This document shows, one piece after another, positions 46,238 through 56,943 of a stretch of 64,000 nt of DNA (within the stretch, counting starts at the first letter, position 1; the number at the start of each line of letters is the position of its first letter). The position numbers and the translations under genes were made by a program. This stretch comes from Cladosporium sp. IMV 00045 (Eukaryota; Ascomycota; Dothideomycetes; Cladosporiales; Cladosporiaceae): assembly GCA_001931905.2 (NCBI GenBank), contig MSJI02000959.1, positions 1-64,000 of the forward strand, in the 5' to 3' direction. The notes beneath the pieces were generated by a model that was not told the DNA's origin, made no database searches, and worked only from the letters and a program-made list of their open reading frames with translations.

Positions 46238-47556
46238 TCCACGCCTACCCTCTTTCCATGTAAAAAGATCACGCGACCCGACCCCATCGTTCTGTTTCTG
46301 TCTCTGATTCCTGTTTTTGATTTTCTGCGCGCGTCTTTTCTCTTTTCTTTTATTCACTTCTTGCATGGCGGATTAGGTTTGGCTTGGTCTTAGATGGCCT
46401 AGGCGAGAAGATACCCTTTCGAGACGCGCGCGTCTCCATCGAAGAAGCAAGCGCGGGTATGGGACATGAGACTATCGCATCGCCTTCATGAGCACACAGC
46501 TTGCGAAGAGCGGGCTTGGGGGCTTTTCGCGACATCGCGCCATCGTCGAGTGCGCGCTTTTTTTGCTGTTTGCTTTTTGGTTTTTATAGGAGGAACAACG
46601 AATGAAACGTTATGGGAAGGGAGATATCATGGGTTCGAAGGGGATGGGAATAGGGATAGGGAAAAGGAGGAGTAGATAGAGAGACTTTAGGAAAACTCCA
46701 AATTCAAATTCAAAGTCAAATCCAGAAATTCAAGAATGAAAACCTCCCGCGACTTGGGATGGATGGGGATATTTGTGCGCGGTTCGTAGTAAACAAATCT
46801 CACAGAAAAATTGTTGCAATCGACGTCATTTACCCCGCACTCTGTAGCATGAAGTGGGGTACTGGAGGGAGGAGCGCGCCACCGGAAGGTGCAGCGGCCG
46901 TACCCGGGGAGTATCCGAGGTCACCCGTTAGCGGACTTGGGAATTGGCCAATGCCCTCTCGTTTCGTTCGTTGCGCTGGATGAGAGACATGGAACTATTA
47001 TTTCTTCTTCGGCTGCCGCACCTGCGAATGCCTATCTACTTAGCTATCGCCCCATTCATGAACAGAACATATTGTGGATCCTACCTTACTTCATCTGCAT
47101 TCGGGGGGTTTTGGCCATTCATGCGATTGGATCTGGATTGGCGATGTTGAGGCCTAGACTACCTACCTTATGTGAACAAATGCTGTTATCATTATTTGAG
47201 GCTGCTGCATGGGACGGATAGTATCGTTTTATTAGCCATTGATGAAAGCTCAGTCTCATGGCTTGAGTCGAATTTTGAGCAATCTGTTCATTTCGTCGTG
47301 GAGATGGAGTTCTGACGGATACATGTAGGGTGGTGGTGACTTGCTGGCGCACATGTATGTTATCATCAATGATGCTTACAGCCAAAGCTCGAGCCGAGGC
47401 ACCTGCTGGGCATGCTTCCTCCCGCGTGCTTCGTCAATAATACATCGAAACATCATTCCACGCTCTTTCTGGGCGTGTAACTCGTCCCTTGCCACACAAA
47501 CCATCTGCTTCTAATAAACACTACCAAGCCTTGCACTCGCAAGTTCATCACAGACG
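46238..47556. other. Intergenic, FHA gene 3' flank and PPT1 promoter
   Basis: About 1.3 kb with no credible gene in either strand. The left third is C/T-rich then G-rich and probably 3' untranslated. Confidence 0.5.
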
Positions 47557-48582
47557 ATGCGCCCCATCAACCTCCTCGCCATCCTCCCCCTCGCCTCCGC
47601 CCACCCAACATCACCACCGCCACCCTCCTCGTCATCCACCAACAAACCCCTTCCCCTCCTAATATGGCACGGCCTCGGTGACCGCTTCGACGCCGAAGGC
47701 CTGCACAGCGTCGGCGAGCTCGCCGCCCAAGTCCACCCGGGCACCGAAGTACACTACATCCGCGTCGCCGAGTCCGGCAGCGACGACCAAACCGGCACCT
47801 TCTTCGGCAACATCAGCTTACAAACCGCCGAAATCTGCACCTCCCTCTCCAACAACCCCAACCTCACGTCTCCCTCAGGCCACATCCGCGCCGACGCCCT
47901 AGGCTTCTCGCAAGGCGGCCAGTTCCTCCGCGGGCTGATCGAGCGCTGCCCTCCCCTGCGCGTCCGCTCCCTCCTCACCTTCGGCAGCCAGCACAACGGA
48001 ATCGCGCAATTCCAGCGCTGCGGGACCTGGGATCTCCTCTGCAAAGGCGCCGTGGCGATCGTGGGCGGCAATGCCTGGACGGACTACGTGCAGAACCGCG
48101 TCGTGCCCGCGCAGTACTATCGCGAAGTCAACAAGACGACCGGCCTGCCGACGGAAGAGTACTTGGCGCACAGCCATTTTCTGGCAGATATCAATAACGA
48201 GAGGGAGGGGAAGAATGAGGTTTATAAGAAGCGGATGGCGGCGTTGGAGAAGTTCGTCATGGTTGTTTTCGAGGACGATAAGACCGTTGTGCCGAAGGAG
48301 AGTGGGTGGTTTGCGGAGGTTAATGAGACGAGTGGGGAGGTCACGCCTTTGCGGGAGAGGGAGGTCTATAAGCGGGATTGGTTGGGTTTGAGGGAGTTGG
48401 ATGGGAAGGGTGGGTTGATTTTTGAGAAGGTTAAGGGTGAGCATATGCAGCTTGACAGGGGCGATTTGAAGAGGGCTTTTGGGGAGTATTTCGGGCCGGA
48501 GAGGGAGGGTGGGAGTGAGGATTGGGTAGGGTTGGGAGAGCAGCAACAGCAGCAGGTTTTGGCAGGGAAGGGGGATCTGTAG
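47557..48582 (+). CDS. Palmitoyl-protein thioesterase (PPT1)
   Basis: A single exon encodes 341 residues. A short signal peptide (about 1-16, RPINLLAILPLASA) is followed by a Pro/Ser spacer. The alpha/beta-hydrolase triad is visible: Ser118 in GFSQGG, Asp241 in EDDKTVVP and His296 in GEHMQL, spaced almost as in human PPT1 (115, 233, 289). Other conserved pieces are LIWHGLGD, FGSQHNGI and YLAHSHFLADINNE. The enzyme removes fatty acyl groups from S-acylated proteins in the lysosome or vacuole. Several NXT/NXS sites fit a secreted or vacuolar glycoprotein. No intron is needed. Confidence 0.93.
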   Translation: MRPINLLAILPLASAHPTSPPPPSSSSTNKPLPLLIWHGLGDRFDAEGLHSVGELAAQVHPGTEVHYIRVAESGSDDQTGTFFGNISLQTAEICTSLSNNPNLTSPSGHIRADALGFSQGGQFLRGLIERCPPLRVRSLLTFGSQHNGIAQFQRCGTWDLLCKGAVAIVGGNAWTDYVQNRVVPAQYYREVNKTTGLPTEEYLAHSHFLADINNEREGKNEVYKKRMAALEKFVMVVFEDDKTVVPKESGWFAEVNETSGEVTPLREREVYKRDWLGLRELDGKGGLIFEKVKGEHMQLDRGDLKRAFGEYFGPEREGGSEDWVGLGEQQQQQVLAGKGDL

Positions 48583-48907
48583 GATGCCTTGTCGTGGGGT
48601 TGAATGCTTTTCGGCAATCGCGTTCTTGCATTTGCATCCAGATTGTAATAATGGAATATGTAGTACAGCGAGAAAGACAGGATCGTTGACAATCGTACAC
48701 TTCATCAGTCATCTCCTTCTACCAACAGTCTCACATATACTGCGCCAGCCAGCCAGCCATACCCTCTTCTGTGATCGAAAACAGCGGCTAAAAAAGAACC
48801 TCATGCGCCGTCCCAAATTTGATAAGGAAGTTTGCCCAAGGAAAAAAGAAAATCACGATAGGAGTTACAAGAGAAGGAAAATGGGAGTAGGGAGTTTCGG
48901 CCACTCA
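48583..48907. other. Convergent 3' region
   Basis: Short gap between the 3' ends of PPT1 and the Ser/Pro-rich coiled-coil gene. I see nothing in it. Confidence 0.5.
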
Positions 48908-50033
48908 TCAAGCTCCAGCTTTCGAGGTCGCCTCACCAGTCGCTGGAAGCAAAGAGTCAGCCAAAGGCGAAGCGGCGCGCAAGGCGTGATGGTTCTGGTG
49001 GCCGTTTGATGGCGGTGCGCTTGAGTCCGCGATTTGTCGTTCTAATTCACGGAATACGCATTAGCCAATTTCTCAATGCAATTGAAATGCTTCGAGGACA
49101 AGTCAACTCACCCAACTCGCGAATCCGGAATTTGAGCATCTGGTTCTCCCGCGTCAACATTTGCGTCTCGGCCTGGTAGAAAGTGGCATCGTCGCGCGTC
49201 GTCCCGCCGAGAAGGAAGTCTTCCTTCAGAGGGCCCAGGTTGCTGCTGGACGAAGGGCGAAGGGCAGGAGACGCGGCGTGGCTGTTCGTCGAGCCGGTGT
49301 TGGAGGCGCGCGCGCCGGAGTTTTGGCGCGAGAGGGAATGCGGACGGTTGAAAACGCCGTGGCCGTGGGGGAGGGGTGGTTGGGGTCCGGCGCTGGAGAA
49401 GGAGGGGGAGCGGGAGGCGGGATGGGCGCTGCTGGGTCGCGATGAGGTGGCGGTTGTGGTTGTGGTTGTGGTGGTGGTTGTGGGAGGAGTGGGGAGCTCG
49501 GAGGTGGGCGATATGGCGGACGAGTCGGTCTGGCGGCCTTGCAGGGCGGCGAGCTGGTCTTGCTGAAGGCGGATCATGTGTAGCAGGCGGTTGACTTGGC
49601 CTTCCGTTTCCGCTTCGAGTTCCTGGTGCAGTTCGCCCAAGCTGGGCTGCCGGTGGTGATGAGGATCTGCAGTGTTGCCGCTGATGAAGCTCGATCGCCT
49701 GCCCGCGCGAGGACTGCCGCTGTTGTGTGTTTGCATTTCGCCCGGCGCTGGGATCGCAGGGTCGTTGAGGGAGATGTTGTTCATCAGGCTCGATCTTCGT
49801 CGCTCCAGGCTGCCTCCGACGGGTGAGGGGGACCCAGGCGAGCGGTGCAGGCCGGCGTTGATTGTTGCAGCCGCTTGGAGTGATGACAAAGAAGGCGATC
49901 GCGGTGACGGCGGGCCGGTATGAGCTGTATTGTCGGCTGTGGAGAGCGACATGCGTCGCGGACGCCTTGACGAGGCCAGCGGAGAGTTCGGAGGGCGTGA
50001 TGCTGCAGGCATGGTGTTGATGTCAGGCGACAT
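48908..50033 (-). CDS. Ser/Pro-rich coiled-coil protein of unknown function
   Basis: Two exons on the minus strand (50033-49112, 49041-48908) give 351 residues. I do not recognise the family. Most of the protein is Ser/Pro/Asn-rich and disordered, with a run of ten or more Thr near residue 190. A first helical stretch (LGELHQELEAETEGQVNRLL) is followed by HMIRLQQDQLAALQGR, and a second coiled coil near residue 290 crosses the splice site (ETQMLTRENQMLKFRIREL then ERQI). The 70-nt intron is required: reading through it gives a short unrelated tail, while splicing joins the heptads. The gene is divergent from the PH-like gene. Confidence 0.75.
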
Positions 50034-51965
50034 GGTGTTGGCGTGATCAGGTCAGAGGATGGATGGATGTGATGGTGGGCTTGTAAGTAGGTAGGCAATC
50101 GAGGTGGCACGATATAAGAGGGCGAGCAAACAAAGAATCATTCACCTGCCTTTGACGTCGTCTTCCGAGCTCGCCCGTTTGGAGGGCAAGAAAGGTAAGA
50201 GGGAAGAAGTGAGGTTGCCCCTCACTCGGTCGGCGCCGCCCTATGTCTTGTCACGATACTGTACCGTACTTGGGCGACATGTCGCTACCGCAAATTCAGA
50301 ATGCAATGCAATGCGATGCAATGCAAGAATATCTCGTCACGAGCATCTGGGCCAGGCGCCACTACATGTCCTCCTGAACTGGCGGCAGGCTGTCAGGTAA
50401 AGAAGCATGAGGCTTGCACATTACTGTTGTCTGTGATATATGCACGCCGCGTATAACAGTAATGTACTGCAAACGACAGCGACCGGACCTGCCTCGGTTC
50501 CTGTTGTCAGGGCGGCTCGTTGACAAGGCTGCAGCATAGCGTCCATTCTTGACAGTCACAAAAGAAGTGCGATTACCTTAGAGGGCATGACTCTCCGTTT
50601 GTTGCTGTGTTTGGGCCTTGCTGCGAACCTCCCTCCACAGCGAATGCTACTGCGAGAAAGATTTATGCACCCGCCCACATGCTCATCACGGATTTATGCT
50701 TCCTCGCGAACTATGGCGGCGCTAGCATCCCGGAGGAGCGGACGGCTACATGTAAAAGGCCCGTTCCAACATGTCACCGTCTGAGATTCGCGTTTGGAGG
50801 CATCGCCTGGCTACCGATATGCACGTCGCTGGCTGGAGAACTGCAGTTCGATCGATGGGAAACCTTATACCTGACCTATAGCATATCATTGCACCTACGC
50901 ATATCCAGATGCGCTCGCCTGGAACTTGACATGCCTCGTCAACTTGGAACAATACCCTCACGGAGACACATGCCGAACCGGCAACTAATGTCCTCCCGAA
51001 ACGTCGCGGAAGCTAGAAGGCGCACAGCCAGCAGGGATTCTCAGCTTCACCTCCAGCCCCTGAAAGTGAGAGAGCTCGACTCGCTGATGGCTCGCTCGAG
51101 CATCGCTTGTGCCGGACCACACCCTCTGCGATCTATCAATCGTGTCAGTCCGCACTACCGCACTACAAACGCTTGGTCTCGCCTTCTCGACCCTGCCGCG
51201 CTCAGAAGGATGCCGCCCGGTCTGCTCACCGTCCGCCGCCGTCCGTCAAAAGCCCTTCACACACACCCTTTCCAGCTGAACTCGCAGCCCGGGGGGTGGG
51301 TTGCACGATGCCGCAACACGCTAGAAAGGTGATTATTGTAGACTGCTACTCATGTGATGATGCACGTTCCTTTCGGGGTTTCCTCTCTATCCATAAATCG
51401 CCCCTCAGTCATCTATCGCACACCTTCGTCCTTCCCAGGGCTTAGTAACCCTCCATGCAATAATCGTCCAATACGACCGTACGACCCTACCCAGGCCACC
51501 CCATCCGGTGGAGCGCCATCTCAACCCAAGCCATAGTGGAATCTCAAGATCTGGAGTTTGCCATCGACGCATCTGGTCTAGCAAGACTCGTCTAGTGGAC
51601 GTTTCACCTTTGGTCGCTTCTGCAGCGAGGAGACTTTTCCTTAGCGCAGTCATTAGTTAGAACCACCTCCCGTAGCCTCTCTGTCGTTCATGTATGTTGC
51701 AACTCTGACCTCAGCTTTCACCAAAACGCACTCCCAAGACGACAAAGGACGTTGTGGAATGGGATTCTGTTGTGCTTCACTCCCAACTCTTACCCTCGAC
51801 TCTTTCGGTACTGGCGCTCACTCAGTTTAAGCAAGCCACAGCCACTGTGAAACCGCAACATACACCAAGCTGGACCATTCTTGACACGCCACTCCACGGA
51901 AACGCGAATCTCACTTTCTGGTTCAGCATTCTATCTCCAATCGTATCCGGCAACCTTCAAGATTC
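50034..51965. other. 1.9-kb divergent intergenic region
   Basis: Both flanking genes start here and point away. A 241-codon frame at about 50607-51332 has no family features and no ATG at its first position; I treat it as chance. A pentanucleotide repeat is at 50301-50325. Confidence 0.5.
50301..50325. repeat. ATGCA pentanucleotide repeat
   Basis: Five tandem ATGCA units, one with a single change, lie in the divergent promoter region. Confidence 0.75.
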
Positions 51966-54878
51966 ATGGGTCGTGGCGACCGACCGCCCTCCATCAGTTC
52001 CGCAGCTCCATCTTACGACAAGCCTTTGCCACCTTTACGGGCAGGGACCGGATATTCTTGGGAAGACAAGAGGCTGCCTGAGATTCATACAAGACATCAT
52101 GCGCCAGTAGGAAGCTATGATGGAAAGCCTTTGCCTCCCATAAACGACCCAAACAACCAGCCCATCCAAGGCCCGCCTCGTAAACCCAACATGTCTCTCT
52201 TCAGCCTTTTCAGCAGACCCAAGGTGCAGAAATTACGCGGCTATGCCGAATCTGGTCTTGCCACGCCGCTGCAGCGTGATAGCAACATATCTACGGCAGA
52301 TCTTAACGATGGCTTGCCTCGACCGGAAATTCCACGGTCTGGGAGCTCAATGTCATTTCGAACTCACAAAACAACTGGTTCTGGACTAACGAAAAAGCCT
52401 CGTCAAACACGTCGCCCATCACAAGATCAGAAGATGAACCAGTGGAATCCGCCTCCTCTCTTTCAAGCTTTCGCCCGATCAACGAAACACGGTCTGGTCG
52501 AAGTTACCACAGCTTCGCCGGAGACCATTCTGTCAAAGTCAAGAAGTAAGAAAGCGGGAGCGCTGCATCTGCAGCAGGAGAGTGCACCAAGAGCGAGTAC
52601 GGACACAGGACGAAGTGGGGACATGTTGAAGCGTGGAAGATTCGGCACCAAGAACTCAGGATCGGGACATGTCACGCACGTCGAACTGGAACGCAAGATT
52701 CTTGTCCTGATGACGACAGGGCACCTTCTGCAATATGCAGAATATGGGCCTAGCGGGCGTTTACCGGAGAGGGTCCTCCCAATTGGCGAGGATTCAGCTG
52801 CCTTTGCAAGTGATCTCATCAGCGGCAAGCCATATGTCGCTCAAATCTCGCAAGCGGTGGATGGCCAGGGGTTGCCTGTTCCTCCATCTGGCTCGCTGTT
52901 GTCAAGAGTGGGTGTCAAGAGTTCAGCGGCCAAAAGCTGCATTTCGAACGTGTTGCTTGTTCTGCCCGACGGCGACGAACTCGATTTGTGGCTCGAGGCA
53001 GTGCGTCAACAGATTGAGGAACAGGGTGGCTCTCCGAACAATCATCTTCTCCAAGAAGCGGCACATCACCGTAGAGAATCAGAAACCAACCAACAGCCCG
53101 AGGGCCAGAGCAACCCAGCGCCAATGCAGCGATATCGCATCAAGAGGAACTCTGAGACGACACAGCACTCTTTCGCAAAATCGCGCGAACCTTCGTTTTC
53201 GCAAATGGAATCACCCTTCGTAGGCGAACCGACGTCTGTGTCTCCTGTGAAATCGGACCACAGCCTTGAAGAGGACGAAGCATTTGCAGAGAAACTCGTC
53301 GCAGGCGCCTCGTACACGAAACCGGGATCAGTACATGGTCGCAGGACTTCGGATGCGCAGTCACAGAACTCTTCTGTTGCACCATCAGTCGATCATCTGC
53401 GACTCAACAGCCTGCGGAACAGCGTACGCATGTCAACGAACACTAACGTAACCGGTTGGACATCGCGAACAAATTCATTGACCAGTGAACACGCACCCAA
53501 CAAGCAGAGCCTAGAAAACACTAGTGAAGGGTACGGATCGCGAGGTCCCTACCGAAACCTCTCTTCGTATGGATCGGCCAAGCGTAGATCTGCCATGCCG
53601 ATGCCACCTCCTATGCATATGCCGCCACCACCCCCAAGTATCGATACGACGCTGCAAGCAAAGGTTCCCTCTCCCACGGATAAGGAGGCAGGCAACGGCG
53701 ACGAGTCACCGGTTGTTGGCCACAATCCCGCGTCGCTTACAGCATTGCCACCCATCGTACCCCGAGGCAAGGTGCTTAGCTCGCGGCAAAGCATGCCTTT
53801 ACTCTCTGGAGGAGGCGCAAAACCCAGCTCGAAGATTGCCGCACCTCCACCCATAAAGGAAGATGGCGAACGTCCAACGTCGTTCGTAGGCGATCTCCCT
53901 GCTACTTCACATTGGACTACGAAGCTATCGACCAGCAAGCGAACTTCGTCGATACAGCCGCCGGCAACCGACAGACAGATGCAGCGCATGAGTTCGGCTC
54001 CCGTCTTGCGAGGTGATGGCACAACGCCGAGGACATCCAGGCGCCACACTTCACAGCCTTTCAGCCTACCACTGAAGATCAACCCATCTGGCTCCCCTGG
54101 CTCTGGCTCATGGCGAAGCAGCAGGCATGCAAACGCAACAGAAGAGTCTTCACCGCCTCGCATCCACACGCTCGAGGCTCACATCGCTCCGCAAGCAGAG
54201 CGGCCAACCATGGCTCCCACAGCCTGGCAAGAAGACAACATCCCGCACAACCCACCCGGCACGCAAGACCAAGCACCAAGCCGCCAACCATCAGGCCCCA
54301 AACGCCTATCCATCTTCCCACCCGCCCAGCCAAACCCTCCCCCAGGCCACGCCGACACCATCCCCGGCCGCCCGCCCTCCATATCCATCGTTCCTCAACA
54401 CCCGGACGCGACCCGCTCCCACCTCAAGCGACCCATCAGCATCCAAATCCGCACCAGCCCCGCCCCCTTCCTCTCCAACAGACACATCCAACAACAACAG
54501 CCGGGGCAAGATTCACAACACTCCTCACCAGCGAGCGCCTCACCAATAAATGGACCCAAACCGGCAACCCGCTCCTTCACCCCTCCCATCCGCTCCCTGA
54601 AACCCTCCCGCACCGCCCCTCTTCAATCTTCCGGCAATTCCTTCGCCCAGCAAACGCTTCCCCACGGCTCAAGAGGCAAACCGCGCACTTCGCTGCCAGC
54701 TCTCGATTTTGGAATTCCGGTCGTGGGCTTAGGCCCGCCCGCTCCGCCGCCTTCGGCTCCTTTGCCGCCGCCTCCTACTGGTGCCGCTGCTGGTGGTGTC
54801 AGTGGAAGCAGCCGTGCGCCGAGCCCGCTGCCCGGTTCGCACGGGAGGGAAGGGTTGGGGATTGAGGTTGGTCACTGA
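51966..54878 (+). CDS. Large disordered protein with PH-like domain
   Basis: A single exon encodes 970 residues. After a Pro-rich start (SYDKPLPPLRAG; YDGKPLPPIN), residues about 155-350 form one folded region: HGLVEVTTASPETIL, ELERKILVLMTTGHLLQYAE, then RVGVKSSAAKSCISNVLLVL with ELDLWLEAVRQQIEE at the end. That closing helix after a beta-rich stretch looks like a pleckstrin-homology fold. The remaining 600 residues are Ser/Pro-rich, with polyproline runs (PPPMHMPPPPPS; APPPSAPLPPPP) that could bind SH3 or profilin. It is probably a cytoplasmic or cortical adaptor; function unknown. The PH assignment is my inference from pattern. Confidence 0.75.
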   Translation: MGRGDRPPSISSAAPSYDKPLPPLRAGTGYSWEDKRLPEIHTRHHAPVGSYDGKPLPPINDPNNQPIQGPPRKPNMSLFSLFSRPKVQKLRGYAESGLATPLQRDSNISTADLNDGLPRPEIPRSGSSMSFRTHKTTGSGLTKKPRQTRRPSQDQKMNQWNPPPLFQAFARSTKHGLVEVTTASPETILSKSRSKKAGALHLQQESAPRASTDTGRSGDMLKRGRFGTKNSGSGHVTHVELERKILVLMTTGHLLQYAEYGPSGRLPERVLPIGEDSAAFASDLISGKPYVAQISQAVDGQGLPVPPSGSLLSRVGVKSSAAKSCISNVLLVLPDGDELDLWLEAVRQQIEEQGGSPNNHLLQEAAHHRRESETNQQPEGQSNPAPMQRYRIKRNSETTQHSFAKSREPSFSQMESPFVGEPTSVSPVKSDHSLEEDEAFAEKLVAGASYTKPGSVHGRRTSDAQSQNSSVAPSVDHLRLNSLRNSVRMSTNTNVTGWTSRTNSLTSEHAPNKQSLENTSEGYGSRGPYRNLSSYGSAKRRSAMPMPPPMHMPPPPPSIDTTLQAKVPSPTDKEAGNGDESPVVGHNPASLTALPPIVPRGKVLSSRQSMPLLSGGGAKPSSKIAAPPPIKEDGERPTSFVGDLPATSHWTTKLSTSKRTSSIQPPATDRQMQRMSSAPVLRGDGTTPRTSRRHTSQPFSLPLKINPSGSPGSGSWRSSRHANATEESSPPRIHTLEAHIAPQAERPTMAPTAWQEDNIPHNPPGTQDQAPSRQPSGPKRLSIFPPAQPNPPPGHADTIPGRPPSISIVPQHPDATRSHLKRPISIQIRTSPAPFLSNRHIQQQQPGQDSQHSSPASASPINGPKPATRSFTPPIRSLKPSRTAPLQSSGNSFAQQTLPHGSRGKPRTSLPALDFGIPVVGLGPPAPPPSAPLPPPPTGAAAGGVSGSSRAPSPLPGSHGREGLGIEVGH

Positions 54879-55734
54879 TGATGTTTGTCGATGGGGGTAA
54901 TCTTGGACTTCACCGTTTTCTCTTCTTGATTTGATTCCCCGGAGAGGCGTGCTCATCGTTTCGATCTAATTATTCTACCTCCATCCCCTTACTTTATCTT
55001 CTTCTTCTTCTTCTTCTTCTTCTCTTTTCTCTTCTCTCTTCTACCTCTTTTTGCTTTCCTTTTCTTATCATAGCACGATCGAACGACACACTTTCTATTT
55101 GGATCTGGAAATGAGAAGCGAAAGGTTAATTCCTGGTCTATACCCACGGGCAAGCAAGAGGAGGGATTTGCTGGTTTTCACGTTGGTTTTCACGTTAATA
55201 GATAAAGGCTCTGTTCCTCGGCCTTTCATTACTCTTGTTCCGATAGTTTGATACCATGTATACTAGCCACAACGTTTTTTTTCCCCCCGAATGTTGGATA
55301 ACGTGTTTTTCGGTTTCACGTCTTCATTCCACTCCCTCCCGCCCCTGTTCTTTCTCTCTGCTTTCGCCATGCTTGTGGTTCGTGTCAAGCGTTCATCAAA
55401 AAGTACAAAGGAAGGTACTTTATGCTCTCCTTTCTGCCCTGGGAGGTATGAAAGGGTGACTAGGATGGGAGAAAAAGGCATCTCGACTCTCTTCCAAGGT
55501 CTTTAATATGCGCACCGGGCGCTTCACAAGGTTCTGGAAGGTACTTGGATCGAGGACGACCAGAAACGTGACATGCCAAACTGCAAGGTTTACAAAGTCC
55601 ATGTACCTGGGTGTTTGGCAGATGATTTCCCACAGAATCCTTTGGGAAATGACAATAATAGAGTACCCTGACCGGGCACATAACAAGATATACAGTATCC
55701 AACCCCCATCCAACCCAACCCATCCCTCACGCCC
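54879..55734. other. Convergent 3' region with CTT microsatellite
   Basis: This lies between the 3' ends of the PH-like and rhodanese genes. It holds a (CTT)n tract and otherwise T/C-rich sequence. I see no gene. Confidence 0.5.
54997..55023. repeat. (CTT)n microsatellite
   Basis: About nine CTT units, followed by more degenerate CT-rich sequence. Confidence 0.8.
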
Positions 55735-56330
55735 TCAAGGCTTCCCAGCCTCACCACCATTCTTCTCCCAATCCATCCAGCTCCCTCTGTACTCCGCGAC
55801 ATTCGTATAACCGACCTGCTTCGCCAACTGCGCCGCGGCCGAGCTCCTCACCCCCGCCTTGCAGTAGAACACCAACTCCTTGTCCATGGCCGGCTTGCTG
55901 AAACCGAAGCGGTCCTCGAACTCGTCGGCCGGCAGGAACATGGCGTCCGGCTGCGATTTGACGGGGATGTTGATCGCGCCGGGAATGAAGCCGGCTTCGT
56001 ACTCGGAGGGCTCGCGGACGTCTGTTGCGTGTTGTTAGTATGGGTTGGGTGGTGGGTTTTGAGGGCAGGGAGGTGGTTCTTACCGATCAGCAAGCGCTCC
56101 GGGGAGGGTGAGCTGCTGAGCTCTCTGATTGCGCTGAAATCATAGTCTTTGGATCTTCCTGATGGAGCTGAGTGCCATCGCACAGGCACGAAGGCGGGTC
56201 GGGGAGCTCGCTGGATTGGTTGTGCTTTTGTGAGGCCATTCTGGAAATGTCTTTGCGCGATCGCACCGCGGCTTTGGCGGGAGATGTTGCTCCTGAGAGC
56301 TGAGAGCGCGAATGATCTTGCTGATACCAT
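55735..56330 (-). CDS. Mitochondrial rhodanese-domain protein
   Basis: Two exons on the minus strand (56330-56084, 56021-55735) give 177 residues. The first 55 residues are rich in Arg, Ser and Ala with no acidic residue in the first 50, a mitochondrial presequence. The rhodanese domain follows: DVREPSEYEAGFIPGAINIP across the splice site, then the active-site loop YCKAGVRSSAAA with Cys136, and GYTNVAEYRGSWMDW. It resembles single-domain thiosulfate sulfurtransferases such as yeast Rdl1/Rdl2. The 62-nt intron is GT-AG and splits the Asp codon of the first motif. It is divergent from irc3, another mitochondrial gene, with about 600 bp between. Confidence 0.9.
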
Positions 56331-56943
56331 TGTAGGTGTGTGTGCGAGTGGAATGTGATTAGACCAGATGAAATCTTTCAAGCTGCATGTGAAGCTGGAT
56401 GTTCACTTCGCGGACTGGATTCGCGACTTGTCGTCATCTCTCCATTCCGCGAGCCGAACAGAGCGTGCCGAAGAACAGTCCATCCCTTCGGACAATCGAT
56501 TGTAGATTGATTGGAAGATGGACTACGGACGAGCGTCAAGATCGAATGAGTTTTGTTCTACATCGAACTCGTCATTTGATCCTACCAAAGAACAGCCCTT
56601 GCTCGATTTTTGCGAGAATACCAGTCTGCATGCGTCCTCTACTCTAATGGCGTCGCCCTGAATGAATATGCTATCAGAATCGCAAGGGCTATTGTGATCC
56701 CGATACGATCTCTCTGTAGAATTTTCTCAGAAAATATAATTTTCAATCCAACTTGCTTTCCTTAATACTACTTACGTGTATGGTCGTGTTGTGTTCAAGA
56801 GCACGATCAAACGAGAGCTGCTGATGCCGAGCTGGCTCTCAGACGCCTCTCCACCTCGAGACCCAACGCCAGCCAAACTTCCATGCACACGAGACACGAT
56901 CCACATCAACACCACATCAAACAACCATCATCTCCGACGCTAC
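56331..56943. other. Divergent promoter region, rhodanese / irc3
   Basis: About 610 bp between the two start codons. An in-frame ATG at 56824 could extend Irc3 by 40 residues, but that extension lacks leader character. Confidence 0.5.

Noticed and set aside
50607..51332. 241-codon frame in a divergent promoter region
   Set aside because: It begins at a non-ATG codon, has unusual Arg/Pro/His composition and no recognisable pattern.
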